A stretch of DNA of 64,000 nucleotides from an uncultured Microbacterium sp. (GTDB taxonomy: Bacteria; Actinomycetota; Actinomycetes; Actinomycetales; Microbacteriaceae): NCBI RefSeq assembly GCF_943912325.1, contig NZ_CALTTX010000004.1, forward strand, positions 1-64,000, read 5' to 3'. Below are positions 25,395-34,739 of the stretch, piece by piece (positions within the stretch are counted from its first letter, which is position 1; each line of letters begins with the position of its first letter). Made by a program: the position numbers and the translations under genes. A model generated the notes under the pieces. It searched no databases. It saw only the letters and a program-made list of their open reading frames with translations, and was not told the origin of the DNA.

Positions 25395-27497
25395 ATGCTC
25401 GACACTGCGCCCCACAGCCCCCGCGCCGACGACAGCGTGAACGCTGCCGCAGACGGCACCCCCGAGGCATCCACGAACGCTTCCGAACCTCGCATCGACA
25501 CGCGCCTCGTGAATGACCTGCTCATGGGAACGTGGGCGGGCACGCGTCGCGAAGTGCGCGAGCTGCTGAAAGACCCGCGCGTGTGGAAGATCGACGGCCT
25601 GACGGTCGCCGAGCACCGCAAGCGCGTGTTCGAACAGCTGAGCTACATCGTCGAGTACGGCGGCTCGGGCCGCGCCTTCCCCGAAGAGTACGGCGGCGAG
25701 AACGACAACGGCGCCAACCTCGCGGGCTTCGAAGAGCTCGTGCTCGCCGACCCGAGCCTGCAGATCAAGGGCGGCGTGCAGTGGGGGCTGTTCGGCTCGG
25801 CGATCTACCAGCTCGGCACCAAGAAGCACTGGGACCGTTGGCTCGCCGACGTCACGACGCTCAAGCTTCCGGGCGCCTTCGCCATGACCGAGACGGGTCA
25901 CGGCTCCGACGTCGCATCGGTCGGCACGACCGCGACGTACGACCCCGAGACCGAAGAGTTCGTCATCAACACGCCCTTCCGCGGCGCGTGGAAGGACTAC
26001 CTCGGCAACGCCGCCGTGCACGGCCAGGCAGCGACGGTGTTCGCGCAGCTCATCACGGGCGGAATCAACTACGGCGTGCACTGCTTCTTCGTGCCGATCC
26101 GCACCGAAGCGGGCGAGATGCTGCCCGGCGTGCAGAGCGAAGACGACGGCGTCAAGGGCGGTTTGAACGGCATCGACAACGGCCGTCTCGCCTTCGATCA
26201 CGTGCGCATCCCGCGCGAGAACCTGCTCAACCGCTACGGCGACGTCGCCCCCGACGGCTCGTACTCGAGCCCCATCGACAGCCCCGGACGCCGCTTCTTC
26301 ACGATGCTCGGTGCGCTCGTGCAGGGTCGCGTTTCGCTCGACGGCTCGGCGACGACCGCGTCGGCGCTCGGGCTCTACATCGCGCTCACGTACGCCGGCC
26401 AGCGCCGACAGTTCGACGACGGCGCGGGCGCGGGCGAGACCAAGCTGCTCGACTACGGCCTTCACCAGCGACGCCTCTTGCCGCTTCTCGCGCAGACCTA
26501 CGCGCAGGCGTTCGCGCATGACGAGTTGCTGGTCAAGTTCGACGGCGTCTTCTCGGGCAAGAACGACACCCCCGACGAGCGCGAAGACCTCGAGACCCTC
26601 GCGGCGGCGCTCAAGCCGCTGTCGACGTGGCACGCCCTCGACACGCTGCAGGAGTGCCGCGAGGCGTGCGGTGGCCAAGGCTTCCTCGCCGAGAACCGGC
26701 TCGTGGGTCTGCACGCCGACCTCGACGTGTACGCCACATTCGAGGGCGACAACCACATCCTGCTGCAGCTCGTCGGCAAGCGCCTGCTCGGCGACTACGC
26801 CAAGCAGCTCAAGGGCAAAGACGCGCGGGCCCTCGCGGCCTTCGCCGTCGGCCAGACGGCGGGCAAGGCGTTCCACGGCGCGGGGCTCCGTCGCCTCGGC
26901 CAGGCCTTCGCTGACTTCGGCTCGCCCGCCCGCTCCGTCGAGAACGGCCTGCGCGCCGACCAGCAGCACGCGCTGCTCGCCGACCGGGTGCAGCAGATGG
27001 TCGCCGACGTCGCAATGGCGATGCGTCCGGCGCAGAAGGCGGCTCCCGCCGAGGCATCCGCGATCTTCAATCGCAATCAGCACCAGCTGATCGAAGCGGC
27101 GCGCGCTCACGGCGAGCTGCTGCAGTGGGAGGCCTTCACCGACGCCGTCAACCGCACGGAAGACGCCGACACGAAGCAGGTCCTCGGCTGGTTGCGCGAC
27201 CTGTTCGGCCTGACGCTCATCGAGCGCCACCTCGCATGGCACATCATCAACGGTCGCCTGTCGACGCAGCGCGCCGCGACGCTGTCGCGCTACATCGATC
27301 GGCTCTGCCTGCGCCTTCGGCCGCACGCGCAGGACCTCGTGGATGCCTGGGCGTTCGCTCCCGAGCACGTGCGGGCTCCCATCGCGTCGGGCATCGAAGA
27401 GACCCGCCAGCAGGAGGCGCGCTCGTACTACGCCGAGCAAGCGGCGAGTGGTACCGCGCCGAAGAGCGAGAAGGCGCTCAACAAGAAGAAGCGCTGA
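25395..27497 (+). CDS. Acyl-CoA oxidase/dehydrogenase family protein
   Basis: A 700-residue flavoprotein of the acyl-CoA oxidase type, larger than acyl-CoA dehydrogenases because it has a second C-terminal helical domain. FAD and substrate motifs: AMTETGHGSDVASVGT, NAAVHGQAATVFAQL and RIPRENLLNRYGDV. REACGGQGFLAENRL is typical of the oxidase C-terminal half. It introduces the trans-2 double bond in long-chain acyl-CoA; whether electrons go to O2 (giving H2O2) or elsewhere cannot be read from sequence. ATG 25395 follows GAGAGGA (25383-25389). Monocistronic; the 189-nt gap upstream holds the recQ-end duplication but no clear terminator. Confidence 0.88.
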   Translation: MLDTAPHSPRADDSVNAAADGTPEASTNASEPRIDTRLVNDLLMGTWAGTRREVRELLKDPRVWKIDGLTVAEHRKRVFEQLSYIVEYGGSGRAFPEEYGGENDNGANLAGFEELVLADPSLQIKGGVQWGLFGSAIYQLGTKKHWDRWLADVTTLKLPGAFAMTETGHGSDVASVGTTATYDPETEEFVINTPFRGAWKDYLGNAAVHGQAATVFAQLITGGINYGVHCFFVPIRTEAGEMLPGVQSEDDGVKGGLNGIDNGRLAFDHVRIPRENLLNRYGDVAPDGSYSSPIDSPGRRFFTMLGALVQGRVSLDGSATTASALGLYIALTYAGQRRQFDDGAGAGETKLLDYGLHQRRLLPLLAQTYAQAFAHDELLVKFDGVFSGKNDTPDEREDLETLAAALKPLSTWHALDTLQECREACGGQGFLAENRLVGLHADLDVYATFEGDNHILLQLVGKRLLGDYAKQLKGKDARALAAFAVGQTAGKAFHGAGLRRLGQAFADFGSPARSVENGLRADQQHALLADRVQQMVADVAMAMRPAQKAAPAEASAIFNRNQHQLIEAARAHGELLQWEAFTDAVNRTEDADTKQVLGWLRDLFGLTLIERHLAWHIINGRLSTQRAATLSRYIDRLCLRLRPHAQDLVDAWAFAPEHVRAPIASGIEETRQQEARSYYAEQAASGTAPKSEKALNKKKR

Positions 27498-27549
27498 CGC
27501 CGGGAGGGCGTTGGCGGGTGTTGAGCGCGAGCGCCCGCTGATCGCGAGC

Positions 27550-27601
27550 ACCCCGCAGTTATCCCCACGGCGGTGCCGTACGAGCACCTGCGGGGTACGC
27601 T
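27550..27601 (+). promoter_or_regulatory. Promoter region with long-arm inverted repeat, envelope operon
   Basis: TACGCT at 27596-27601 is a plausible -10 box 35 nt before the first gene; GTGCCG at 27573-27578 is a weak -35 with a 17-bp spacer. ACCCCGCAG (27550-27558) and CTGCGGGGT (27588-27596) are a perfect 9-bp inverted repeat bracketing the -35 and touching the -10, a possible operator. Confidence 0.45.
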
Positions 27602-27636
27602 GAGCGAACCGTTCGCTTCGACACTCACGGCACCCC

Positions 27637-30600
27637 ATGGCATCGTTCTCTTGGCTCCGGCGACGCCCGCGCGCGATCGCCGCGGCGGGTGTGCTCACGG
27701 CGATCACGGTGACGATCGGCACCCTCGCCTTCGTCTACCAGGGCAAGCCGACGACCGAGGTCGATCTCAACGACGGCGGCGTGTGGGTGACGAAGAAGTC
27801 GGCGCTACTCGTCGGCCACTTCAACAAGCAATCGGCCGTCATCGACTCGGGGCTGCGCGCCGGCAGCGACGGCTACGACATCGCGCAGCAGGGTTCGACG
27901 GTGCTCGTGAGCGACACCCAGAAGTCGACGCTCGCGCTCGTCGATCCGGCTCGCGTCGCGATGACCGATTCGGCCGAGGTCCCGGGCGGCGCTCAGATGG
28001 CCCTCGGCGGCGGGCGCGTGTCGATCGTCGACCCGTCCGACGGCACGACGTGGGTCGTCGACGCGACGGCGCTCGGTTCGTTCGCACCGGCGACGAGTGA
28101 GCCGGTAGGTCAGTACGGAAAGGATGCCGTCACCGCCGCGGCATCCGATGGCACCGTCTTCGTGGTCTCTGCCGACACCGGCACTCTCGCGACCCTCGGG
28201 TACTCGTCGGACCGCTCGCCCATCGAGTCCGCGACACGCGAGTTGCCCGGTATCTCGCCGACCGATCATCTGCAGATCGCTGCCGTCGGCGACACGGCCT
28301 ATGTGCTCGACCGCACGACGGGCGAACTCTATGGTTCGGACGGATCGCGGGTGAGCGTGCCCGAAGGGCAGGGCGCGATGCTGCAGCAGAGCTCGCCCGA
28401 CAACGGCGGCGTGACACTCGCGACGAGTTCGCAATTGGTGCGGATGCCTCGGGGTGGCGGCGCTCCGCAAACCCTGTCATCCGGCGCGCAAGGCGTCGCG
28501 ACGGCCCCCGTCTGGGTCGCGGGTTGCGCGTACGGGGCGTGGTCGGGCTCGAACGCGTTCTTGCGCGATTGTCCCATCGATGCCGACGACCTCGTCGCCG
28601 AGTTGCCGGGAGCCTCGCCGGCATCCTCGCTGCAATTCCGCGTCAATCGTGATGTCGTCGTGCTCAACGACGTCACGAGCGGCGCGGCCTGGATGGCGAG
28701 CGAGAGCCTGCAGCGGATCGATGACTGGTCGGCGGTCGTCCCGCCCGAGGGCGAGAGTCAAGAAGAAGACGAGACGACGGAAGAGACCGTCGAGACGACG
28801 CTGCCCGAGCGCACGGAAGAGAATCATCCGCCCGTAGCGGTCGATGACTCGTTCGGCGTTCGGCCCGGGCGTACGACGATCCTGCCGGTGCTCGATAACG
28901 ATTCCGACCCCGACGGCGATGTGCTCGTCGCGACGGTCGACGGCTCGGGCCCGGGGCTCGGCACAATCCAGCAGGTGCGCTCGGGCGCGGCGTTGCAGAT
29001 CGCGGTACCCGATACGGCGAGCGGATCGGACTCGTTCCGCTACACGGCCGATGACGGCCGCGGCGGCACGGCGCAAGCGAATGTGACGCTCAGCGTGCAC
29101 GGGTGGGACGTCAACGAGCCCCCGAAGCAGAACCGCATCAGCACGATGCAGGTCGAGTCGGGCGGCACGATCGCCTACAACGTCTTGCCCGACTGGATCG
29201 ATCCCGACGGCGATGACATCTTTCTCAAATCGGTGACTCCCGCCGACGGTGACGAGGCGGACTTCACGTCGGACGGCGTGATCACGTATCGCGCGATCGG
29301 TCCGACGCAGGGCCGCAAAGACGTGCAGATCACGGTGTCCGACGGCACGAAAGACGCCACCGGCACGATCCGCGTCGACGTCCGCCCCACCGGGTCGACC
29401 GTTCCCGTGACGCAGGCCGACCACGTCGTCGTGCGCGCGGGTCAGCCCGTCACCGTCACTCCGCTCACGAACGACACGAGCGCGAGCGCCGAACCGCTGC
29501 GGCTGACGAACGTCGCGGGTCCGTCGAACGTCAGCGTTTCGCCCGACTATCCGGGCAAGGCATTCACGTTCCTCTCGAACAGCCCGGGCACCTTCTACAT
29601 CTCGTATCTCGCGACGGCGGGGCCGAACTCGTCGCCCGGTATCGTGCGCATCGATGTGCTGCCCGAGGACCAGTCCGACGCGGCACCGGTCGCGGTGCGC
29701 GATGTCGCGCTGCTCCCGCGTGGCGGCGAAGTGCTCGTCAACGTGCTCGGCAACGACACCGACCCCGCGGGCGGCGTGCTCGTCGTGCAGTCCGTCTCGG
29801 TCGAGCCCGGCTCGGGCGTCGCGGCGTCGGTACTCGGCCACGAGAGCGTGCGCATCTCGGACCAGTCGGCGCTCGAGCGACAGGTGCGCATCGGTTACCG
29901 CATCTCGAACGGATCCAAGACGGCCGACGGCGAGATCATCGTGATCCCCGTGCCCGCGCCCGACGTGCTGCGGCCACCCGTCGCGAACGACGACACCGCG
30001 GTCGTCCGCGCAGGAGACGTCGCGACGATCCCGGTGCTCGCGAACGACTACAGCCCGAGCGGTTCGAAGATCCACGTGGCCGATCAGCTCGTCGCGCCGC
30101 TGCCCGCGGCAGAAGACGGCGAGGCGTTCGTGTCAGAAGACGCCGTGCGCTTCCGTGCCGGAGACACCGCAAAGACCGTCTATCTCACGTATGAGGTCGT
30201 CGATGAGGCGGGCCAGCGCGACGCGGGTTACGTCACGATTCAGATCTTGCCAGTGGATGCCGACAGTAATACGGCCCCGCGTCCGCGTGACCTCGAGGCG
30301 CGCACGACGAGCGGCACGCAGGTGCGCATCGCCGTGCCGCTCGACGGCATCGACCAAGAGGGCGACTCGGTGCAGCTCATCGGGCCGGATTCGGCACCGA
30401 CGAAGGGGCGCATCGTCGAGGTTGGCTCGAACTACATGCTCTATGAGGCATATGCCGATGCGACGGGTCTCGACACCTTCTCGTACCGCGTGGGCGACCG
30501 GCTCGGCAAGGAGGCCGTCGCCTCGGTGCGCGTCGGCATCGCGCCCCCAGAAGCGAGCAATCACGCGCCGTTCGCTCAGCGCGACTCCGTCGTCATGCGA

Positions 30601-33600
30601 CCGGGGCGCGTCGTCGCGGTGCCCGTGCTGGTCAACGATTCCGACCCCGACGGCGACGCGATCTCGCTCGTCGGCGACGGCCTGACCGTCGCGAACGTGC
30701 CCGGGCTCAAGGCCGAGGTGTCGGGCGACCGGGTCGTCATCACCGCCCCCGATGCTCCCGTCGAGACGTCGGTGCAGTACACGATCATCGACGCGCGCGG
30801 GCTCACCGCCGAAGCGACCGTGCAGGTGAGTGTGCGTGCCGACGTCCCGCTATTACCGCCGATCGCGCGCGATGACCGCGTGCTCGCGGCTGACGTCGAC
30901 CCCTCGGGCCTCGCGACGGTCGACGTGCTCGCGAACGACGACGACCCCGACGGAACGATCTCGGCCCTTCAGATCGGTCTCGGCGCGAACGCCGACGGCG
31001 CGGTGGTCACCCCCGACCGCAAGGTGCAACTGCAGCTCGGCGAGGCCGACCGCCTCGTGACGTACACGATCACCGACGAAGACGGCCAGATCGCAACGGC
31101 GTTCATTCACGTGCCCGCGCGTTCGCAACTCGCCCCGACGCTCGCAAAGACCGATCCGGTCGAGGTCAAGAGCGGCGAGCGCATCGAGCTGCCGCTCGCG
31201 GAATACGTGCGTTCCGCGTCGGGCGGTCCCACGGTCGTGACCGAGGCGGGAAAAGTCGTCGCGGGGCACGCGAACGGCGATTCGCTCGTGAAGGATCAGT
31301 CGACGCTGACATACACCTCGGCGCAGGGCTTCTACGGTTCGGACTCGCTGACGTTCGAGGTCACCGACGGTACCGGCCCCGACGATCCGAAGGGGCGCAA
31401 GGCAACCCTGACGATCGCGATCACCGTGTTGCCGCCCGACAACCAGCCGCCGACATTCGCGGGAGCGAGCATCAACGTCGCGCCCGGTGAAGACGCCACG
31501 CGCGTCGACCTGCGGGCGCTGTCGGCCGACCCCGACGCCGGGGATCTCGACAGACTCACGTACAGCCTCGAGGGCGACGTGCCCGCGGGCTTCGAGGCAT
31601 CCACTGATCAATCGACTCTGCTCGTAAAGGCGGACTCGTCGGCGCGCAAGGGCACGGTCGCGAACCTGCAGATCCGCGTCTCCGACGGCGAGTCGACCCC
31701 TGTCGTGGGCACGATCAATGCCACGGTGACGGCGTCGACCAGGCCCCTCGCCGCCGCGAACGACGACCTCGTGCCCCAAGCCGCGCAGGGACAGGCGATC
31801 TCGGTCGACGTGCTCTCGAACGACGTCAACCCGTTCCCCGACAAGGCGCTCAAGGTCGTCGCCGCAACGACCGAGACGGGCGAGGCGCTCGCCGAGGTCG
31901 ATGGCGACAGCGTGCGCGTCACGCCGGGTGCAAACTTCGTCGGGCAGGTCGTCGTGCGCTATCGGATTCAGGATGCCACCGAGGATCCCGACCGCGAGGT
32001 CGAGGGCCACATCCGCATCACCGTGCAGGGCAAGCCGGGCGTTCCCGGCGTGCCGACGGTGTCGAGCGTGCAGGATCGCACGGTCGTGATGTCGTGGACC
32101 CCGCCGGTCGATAACGGCTCACCCATCACGGGATACACGGTTCGCTCTGTGCAGGGCGGCTACGTCAAGCAGTGCGCGTCGACCACATGCACGCTCGATG
32201 GACTGACGAACAACGTCGAGTACAACTTCACCGTCACCGCGACGAACCGCATCGGCGAGTCCGACCCGTCGTCGCCATCGCAGACGGCGCGCCCCGACGC
32301 GCGCCCCGACACGCCCCAGCCGCCGGTCGCGCACTACGGCGACCGTAGCCTCACGATCACGTGGGTGACGCCGCCGACGCCCGGATCGCCGGTCGAGAAC
32401 TATGACCTCGAGATCTCGCCCGCGCCGCCGTCGGGCGCCGTGCAGAAGACCGGTGTCACGGGCAATCAGCTCGTGTGGGAGGGGCTCGAGAACGGCACGG
32501 CGTACCAAGTGCGCGTTCGCGCCCACAACCGAGCCCCCGAGCCGTCGAGCTGGAGCGCGTTCTCGGCGACCGAGATCCCCGCGCGCGCACCCGACGCTCC
32601 GGCCGCGCCGACGACGCAGCGCCTCGAGCCGGTCGGCAGCCAGGCGCAGATCCAGGTGTCGTGGACGGCTCCGGCGGCGAACGGCGACCCGATCGGGGGC
32701 TACACGCTGCTCGTCAAGCAGGGCGGCAGCGTCGTCAACACGATTGCCGTCGGCGCCGGCACGACGCGTCAGGCCGTGACGCTGCCGACCTCGACGACCG
32801 AGTACTCGTTCGCGGTGGCGGCCAGCAACAAGGCAGGCCTCGGCGCGTACAGCCCCGACTCCGCGCCGCGTCGGGCGTTCACGGCGCCCGACGCGCCGAG
32901 TAGCGTGCAGGCGACCCCCGGCAACAACACCGTGACGGTGACGTATCAAAAGGGCGCGACGAACGGCGCGAACGCCAACGAGGTGCGCTATCAGTACTCG
33001 GTCAACAACGCCGCGTGGCGCAGCGACTGGGACGGCACGACGATCGGCAACGGTCAGGTCAACAACAATGGCGCCTACTCGATTCGCGTGCGCGCCTCGA
33101 CGACTCTCGACGGCACGACCTACGACAGTGCCGCATCGGCGCAGTCCAACCAGGTCGAGCCCTACGGTCCCGTTCGCGCGCCGACGGCCAGGGCATCGGC
33201 CAACGACACCACGATCACCTACTCGTGGGCGGCACCCGCGCGGAACGGCCGCGACATCACGCGCATGGAGATCTCGATCGACGGCGGCGGGTGGAACCAG
33301 GTGGCGGCGTCTGGCTCGACGTCGCGCAACTACGGCAACGCCGAGACGCACTCGTTCCGGGTGCGGGCGACGGATGCCGCGGGGCAGACGGCCGAGGCAT
33401 CCGATTCCGCTCGCACGGCCAACAAGCCTGCTGCGCGCGCGTGGGTCACGAAGGGCGCGTCGGCCCCCGCCGGTAACTACTTCGTGCTCAATACCTCGAA
33501 CTTCCCCGCGGGCAACTACTCGTACGACTGCGTGGGTGACGGCAAGGCCTTCAACAACTGGCGCGGCCCCATCAAGGTGCCGGCGAACGGGTCGATCCAG

Positions 33601-33684
33601 ATGGAGTGCTACTGGGGTTACCCGGGCAAGCAGGTCTACGTGCACCTCGACGGGTGGGGCGACTCCGAGAAGAGCACGTGGTGA
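27637..33684 (+). CDS. Giant envelope protein, propeller-like head plus Ig/cadherin-like and FN3 repeats
   Basis: A 2015-residue protein. Residues 1-14 are basic, a hydrophobic helix (about 15-33) is an uncleaved signal anchor, and the rest should be extracellular. Residues 40-385 are beta-rich with repeated DxxxGTxxxL-like blades, suggesting a propeller. An acidic Glu/Thr linker (about 372-392) leads to about eleven Ig/cadherin-like modules of around 95 residues, recognisable by starts such as PPVAVDD and by NDSDPDGD or NDTDPAGG (near 398, 495, 590, 685, 780, 880, 975, 1075, 1165, 1270, 1365). About five FN3-like modules follow (from 1467; PPVDNGSPITGYTV is the clearest). The last 80 residues are aromatic and glycine-rich with Cys pair YDCVGDG/MECYWG. 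First gene of the MoxR/kinase operon. Function is unknown. Confidence 0.85.
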   Translation: MASFSWLRRRPRAIAAAGVLTAITVTIGTLAFVYQGKPTTEVDLNDGGVWVTKKSALLVGHFNKQSAVIDSGLRAGSDGYDIAQQGSTVLVSDTQKSTLALVDPARVAMTDSAEVPGGAQMALGGGRVSIVDPSDGTTWVVDATALGSFAPATSEPVGQYGKDAVTAAASDGTVFVVSADTGTLATLGYSSDRSPIESATRELPGISPTDHLQIAAVGDTAYVLDRTTGELYGSDGSRVSVPEGQGAMLQQSSPDNGGVTLATSSQLVRMPRGGGAPQTLSSGAQGVATAPVWVAGCAYGAWSGSNAFLRDCPIDADDLVAELPGASPASSLQFRVNRDVVVLNDVTSGAAWMASESLQRIDDWSAVVPPEGESQEEDETTEETVETTLPERTEENHPPVAVDDSFGVRPGRTTILPVLDNDSDPDGDVLVATVDGSGPGLGTIQQVRSGAALQIAVPDTASGSDSFRYTADDGRGGTAQANVTLSVHGWDVNEPPKQNRISTMQVESGGTIAYNVLPDWIDPDGDDIFLKSVTPADGDEADFTSDGVITYRAIGPTQGRKDVQITVSDGTKDATGTIRVDVRPTGSTVPVTQADHVVVRAGQPVTVTPLTNDTSASAEPLRLTNVAGPSNVSVSPDYPGKAFTFLSNSPGTFYISYLATAGPNSSPGIVRIDVLPEDQSDAAPVAVRDVALLPRGGEVLVNVLGNDTDPAGGVLVVQSVSVEPGSGVAASVLGHESVRISDQSALERQVRIGYRISNGSKTADGEIIVIPVPAPDVLRPPVANDDTAVVRAGDVATIPVLANDYSPSGSKIHVADQLVAPLPAAEDGEAFVSEDAVRFRAGDTAKTVYLTYEVVDEAGQRDAGYVTIQILPVDADSNTAPRPRDLEARTTSGTQVRIAVPLDGIDQEGDSVQLIGPDSAPTKGRIVEVGSNYMLYEAYADATGLDTFSYRVGDRLGKEAVASVRVGIAPPEASNHAPFAQRDSVVMRPGRVVAVPVLVNDSDPDGDAISLVGDGLTVANVPGLKAEVSGDRVVITAPDAPVETSVQYTIIDARGLTAEATVQVSVRADVPLLPPIARDDRVLAADVDPSGLATVDVLANDDDPDGTISALQIGLGANADGAVVTPDRKVQLQLGEADRLVTYTITDEDGQIATAFIHVPARSQLAPTLAKTDPVEVKSGERIELPLAEYVRSASGGPTVVTEAGKVVAGHANGDSLVKDQSTLTYTSAQGFYGSDSLTFEVTDGTGPDDPKGRKATLTIAITVLPPDNQPPTFAGASINVAPGEDATRVDLRALSADPDAGDLDRLTYSLEGDVPAGFEASTDQSTLLVKADSSARKGTVANLQIRVSDGESTPVVGTINATVTASTRPLAAANDDLVPQAAQGQAISVDVLSNDVNPFPDKALKVVAATTETGEALAEVDGDSVRVTPGANFVGQVVVRYRIQDATEDPDREVEGHIRITVQGKPGVPGVPTVSSVQDRTVVMSWTPPVDNGSPITGYTVRSVQGGYVKQCASTTCTLDGLTNNVEYNFTVTATNRIGESDPSSPSQTARPDARPDTPQPPVAHYGDRSLTITWVTPPTPGSPVENYDLEISPAPPSGAVQKTGVTGNQLVWEGLENGTAYQVRVRAHNRAPEPSSWSAFSATEIPARAPDAPAAPTTQRLEPVGSQAQIQVSWTAPAANGDPIGGYTLLVKQGGSVVNTIAVGAGTTRQAVTLPTSTTEYSFAVAASNKAGLGAYSPDSAPRRAFTAPDAPSSVQATPGNNTVTVTYQKGATNGANANEVRYQYSVNNAAWRSDWDGTTIGNGQVNNNGAYSIRVRASTTLDGTTYDSAASAQSNQVEPYGPVRAPTARASANDTTITYSWAAPARNGRDITRMEISIDGGGWNQVAASGSTSRNYGNAETHSFRVRATDAAGQTAEASDSARTANKPAARAWVTKGASAPAGNYFVLNTSNFPAGNYSYDCVGDGKAFNNWRGPIKVPANGSIQMECYWGYPGKQVYVHLDGWGDSEKSTW

Positions 33685-33769
33685 GCGCGCGCACGTTCGA
33701 CGCGCAGGCCGGTAACGTGCCGGTGGACGACACGATCGATGACCCGATCGACGACGAAAGCAGGATGCG

Positions 33770-34735
33770 ATGACGATGACCCCCGAGCAGGCCGTCTGGT
33801 TCCGCCAGACGTTCGAGCAGCTCGTTGCCAACGTCGAAAAGGCCGTCATGGGCAAGTCCGAGGTCGTTTCGCTCGTGCTCGCCGCGATGCTCGCCGAGGG
33901 GCACGTGCTGCTCGAAGATGCGCCGGGCACGGGCAAGACGAGCCTCGCGAAGGCGCTCGCCGCGAGCGTGCAGGGCACGTCGAGCCGCATCCAATTCACG
34001 CCCGACCTGCTTCCTTCCGACGTCACGGGCGTGACGATCTATGACCAGGCGAACGGTCGGTTCGAGTTTCACCGCGGGCCCGTCTTCGCCTCGATCGTGC
34101 TCGCCGACGAGATCAACCGGGCCTCGCCCAAGACGCAATCGGCGTTGCTCGAGGTCATGGAAGAGTCGCGCATCACGGTCGATGGCACGCCGCACGAGGT
34201 CGGGCGGCCCTTCCTCGTGATCGCGACCCAGAACCCCATCGAGCAAGCGGGCACGTACCGCCTGCCCGAAGCTCAGCTCGACCGGTTCCTGGTCAAGACC
34301 TCGATCGGGTATCCGAGCCTCGAGGTGACCGAGCGGATCCTCATGGGGAGCCTCGACCGCAACCCGTCGTCGGCGCTCTCGCCGATCGTCACGACGCAGG
34401 GTGTTGCCGAAATGGCCGACCTCGCCGCCAGCGTGCACGTCGATCCGGCGCTCGCCCGCTTCGCGGCGCAGCTCGTCGAAGCGACACGACAGGATGCCTC
34501 GGCGAGACTCGGCGTCTCGGTGCGCGGCGCGATCGCGATGATGCGCATCGCCAAGGTGTGGGCCGCGGCGCAGGGCCGGCACTTCGTGCTCCCCGACGAC
34601 ATCAAGCGGCTCGCGGAACCCGTGTGGGCCCACCGGATCGTGCTCGAACCCGAGGCTGAGTTCGCGGGCACGACGGGCGCGGCCGTCATCGCGCGCGCCG
34701 TTTCGGACGTCGACGCACCCCTCGCGCGGGCCTGA
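33770..34735 (+). CDS. MoxR family AAA+ ATPase
   Basis: A 321-residue AAA+ ATPase of the MoxR group. Walker A in LEDAPGTGKTSLAK (51-58), Walker B LADEINRASPKTQSALLEVMEE, sensor 1 IATQNPIEQAGTYRLPEAQLDRF. MoxR proteins are chaperone-like and activate or assemble partner complexes, very often with a DUF58/VWA partner encoded next door, as here. ATG 33770 (a second at 33776) follows GAAAGCAGG. The DUF58 gene starts 4 nt after its stop. Confidence 0.95.
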   Translation: MTMTPEQAVWFRQTFEQLVANVEKAVMGKSEVVSLVLAAMLAEGHVLLEDAPGTGKTSLAKALAASVQGTSSRIQFTPDLLPSDVTGVTIYDQANGRFEFHRGPVFASIVLADEINRASPKTQSALLEVMEESRITVDGTPHEVGRPFLVIATQNPIEQAGTYRLPEAQLDRFLVKTSIGYPSLEVTERILMGSLDRNPSSALSPIVTTQGVAEMADLAASVHVDPALARFAAQLVEATRQDASARLGVSVRGAIAMMRIAKVWAAAQGRHFVLPDDIKRLAEPVWAHRIVLEPEAEFAGTTGAAVIARAVSDVDAPLARA

Positions 34736-34739
34736 CGGC

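Noticed and set aside
25359..27722. Long open frame on the minus strand across the acyl-CoA oxidase gene
   Set aside because: Same reason; the plus-strand gene has clear family motifs.
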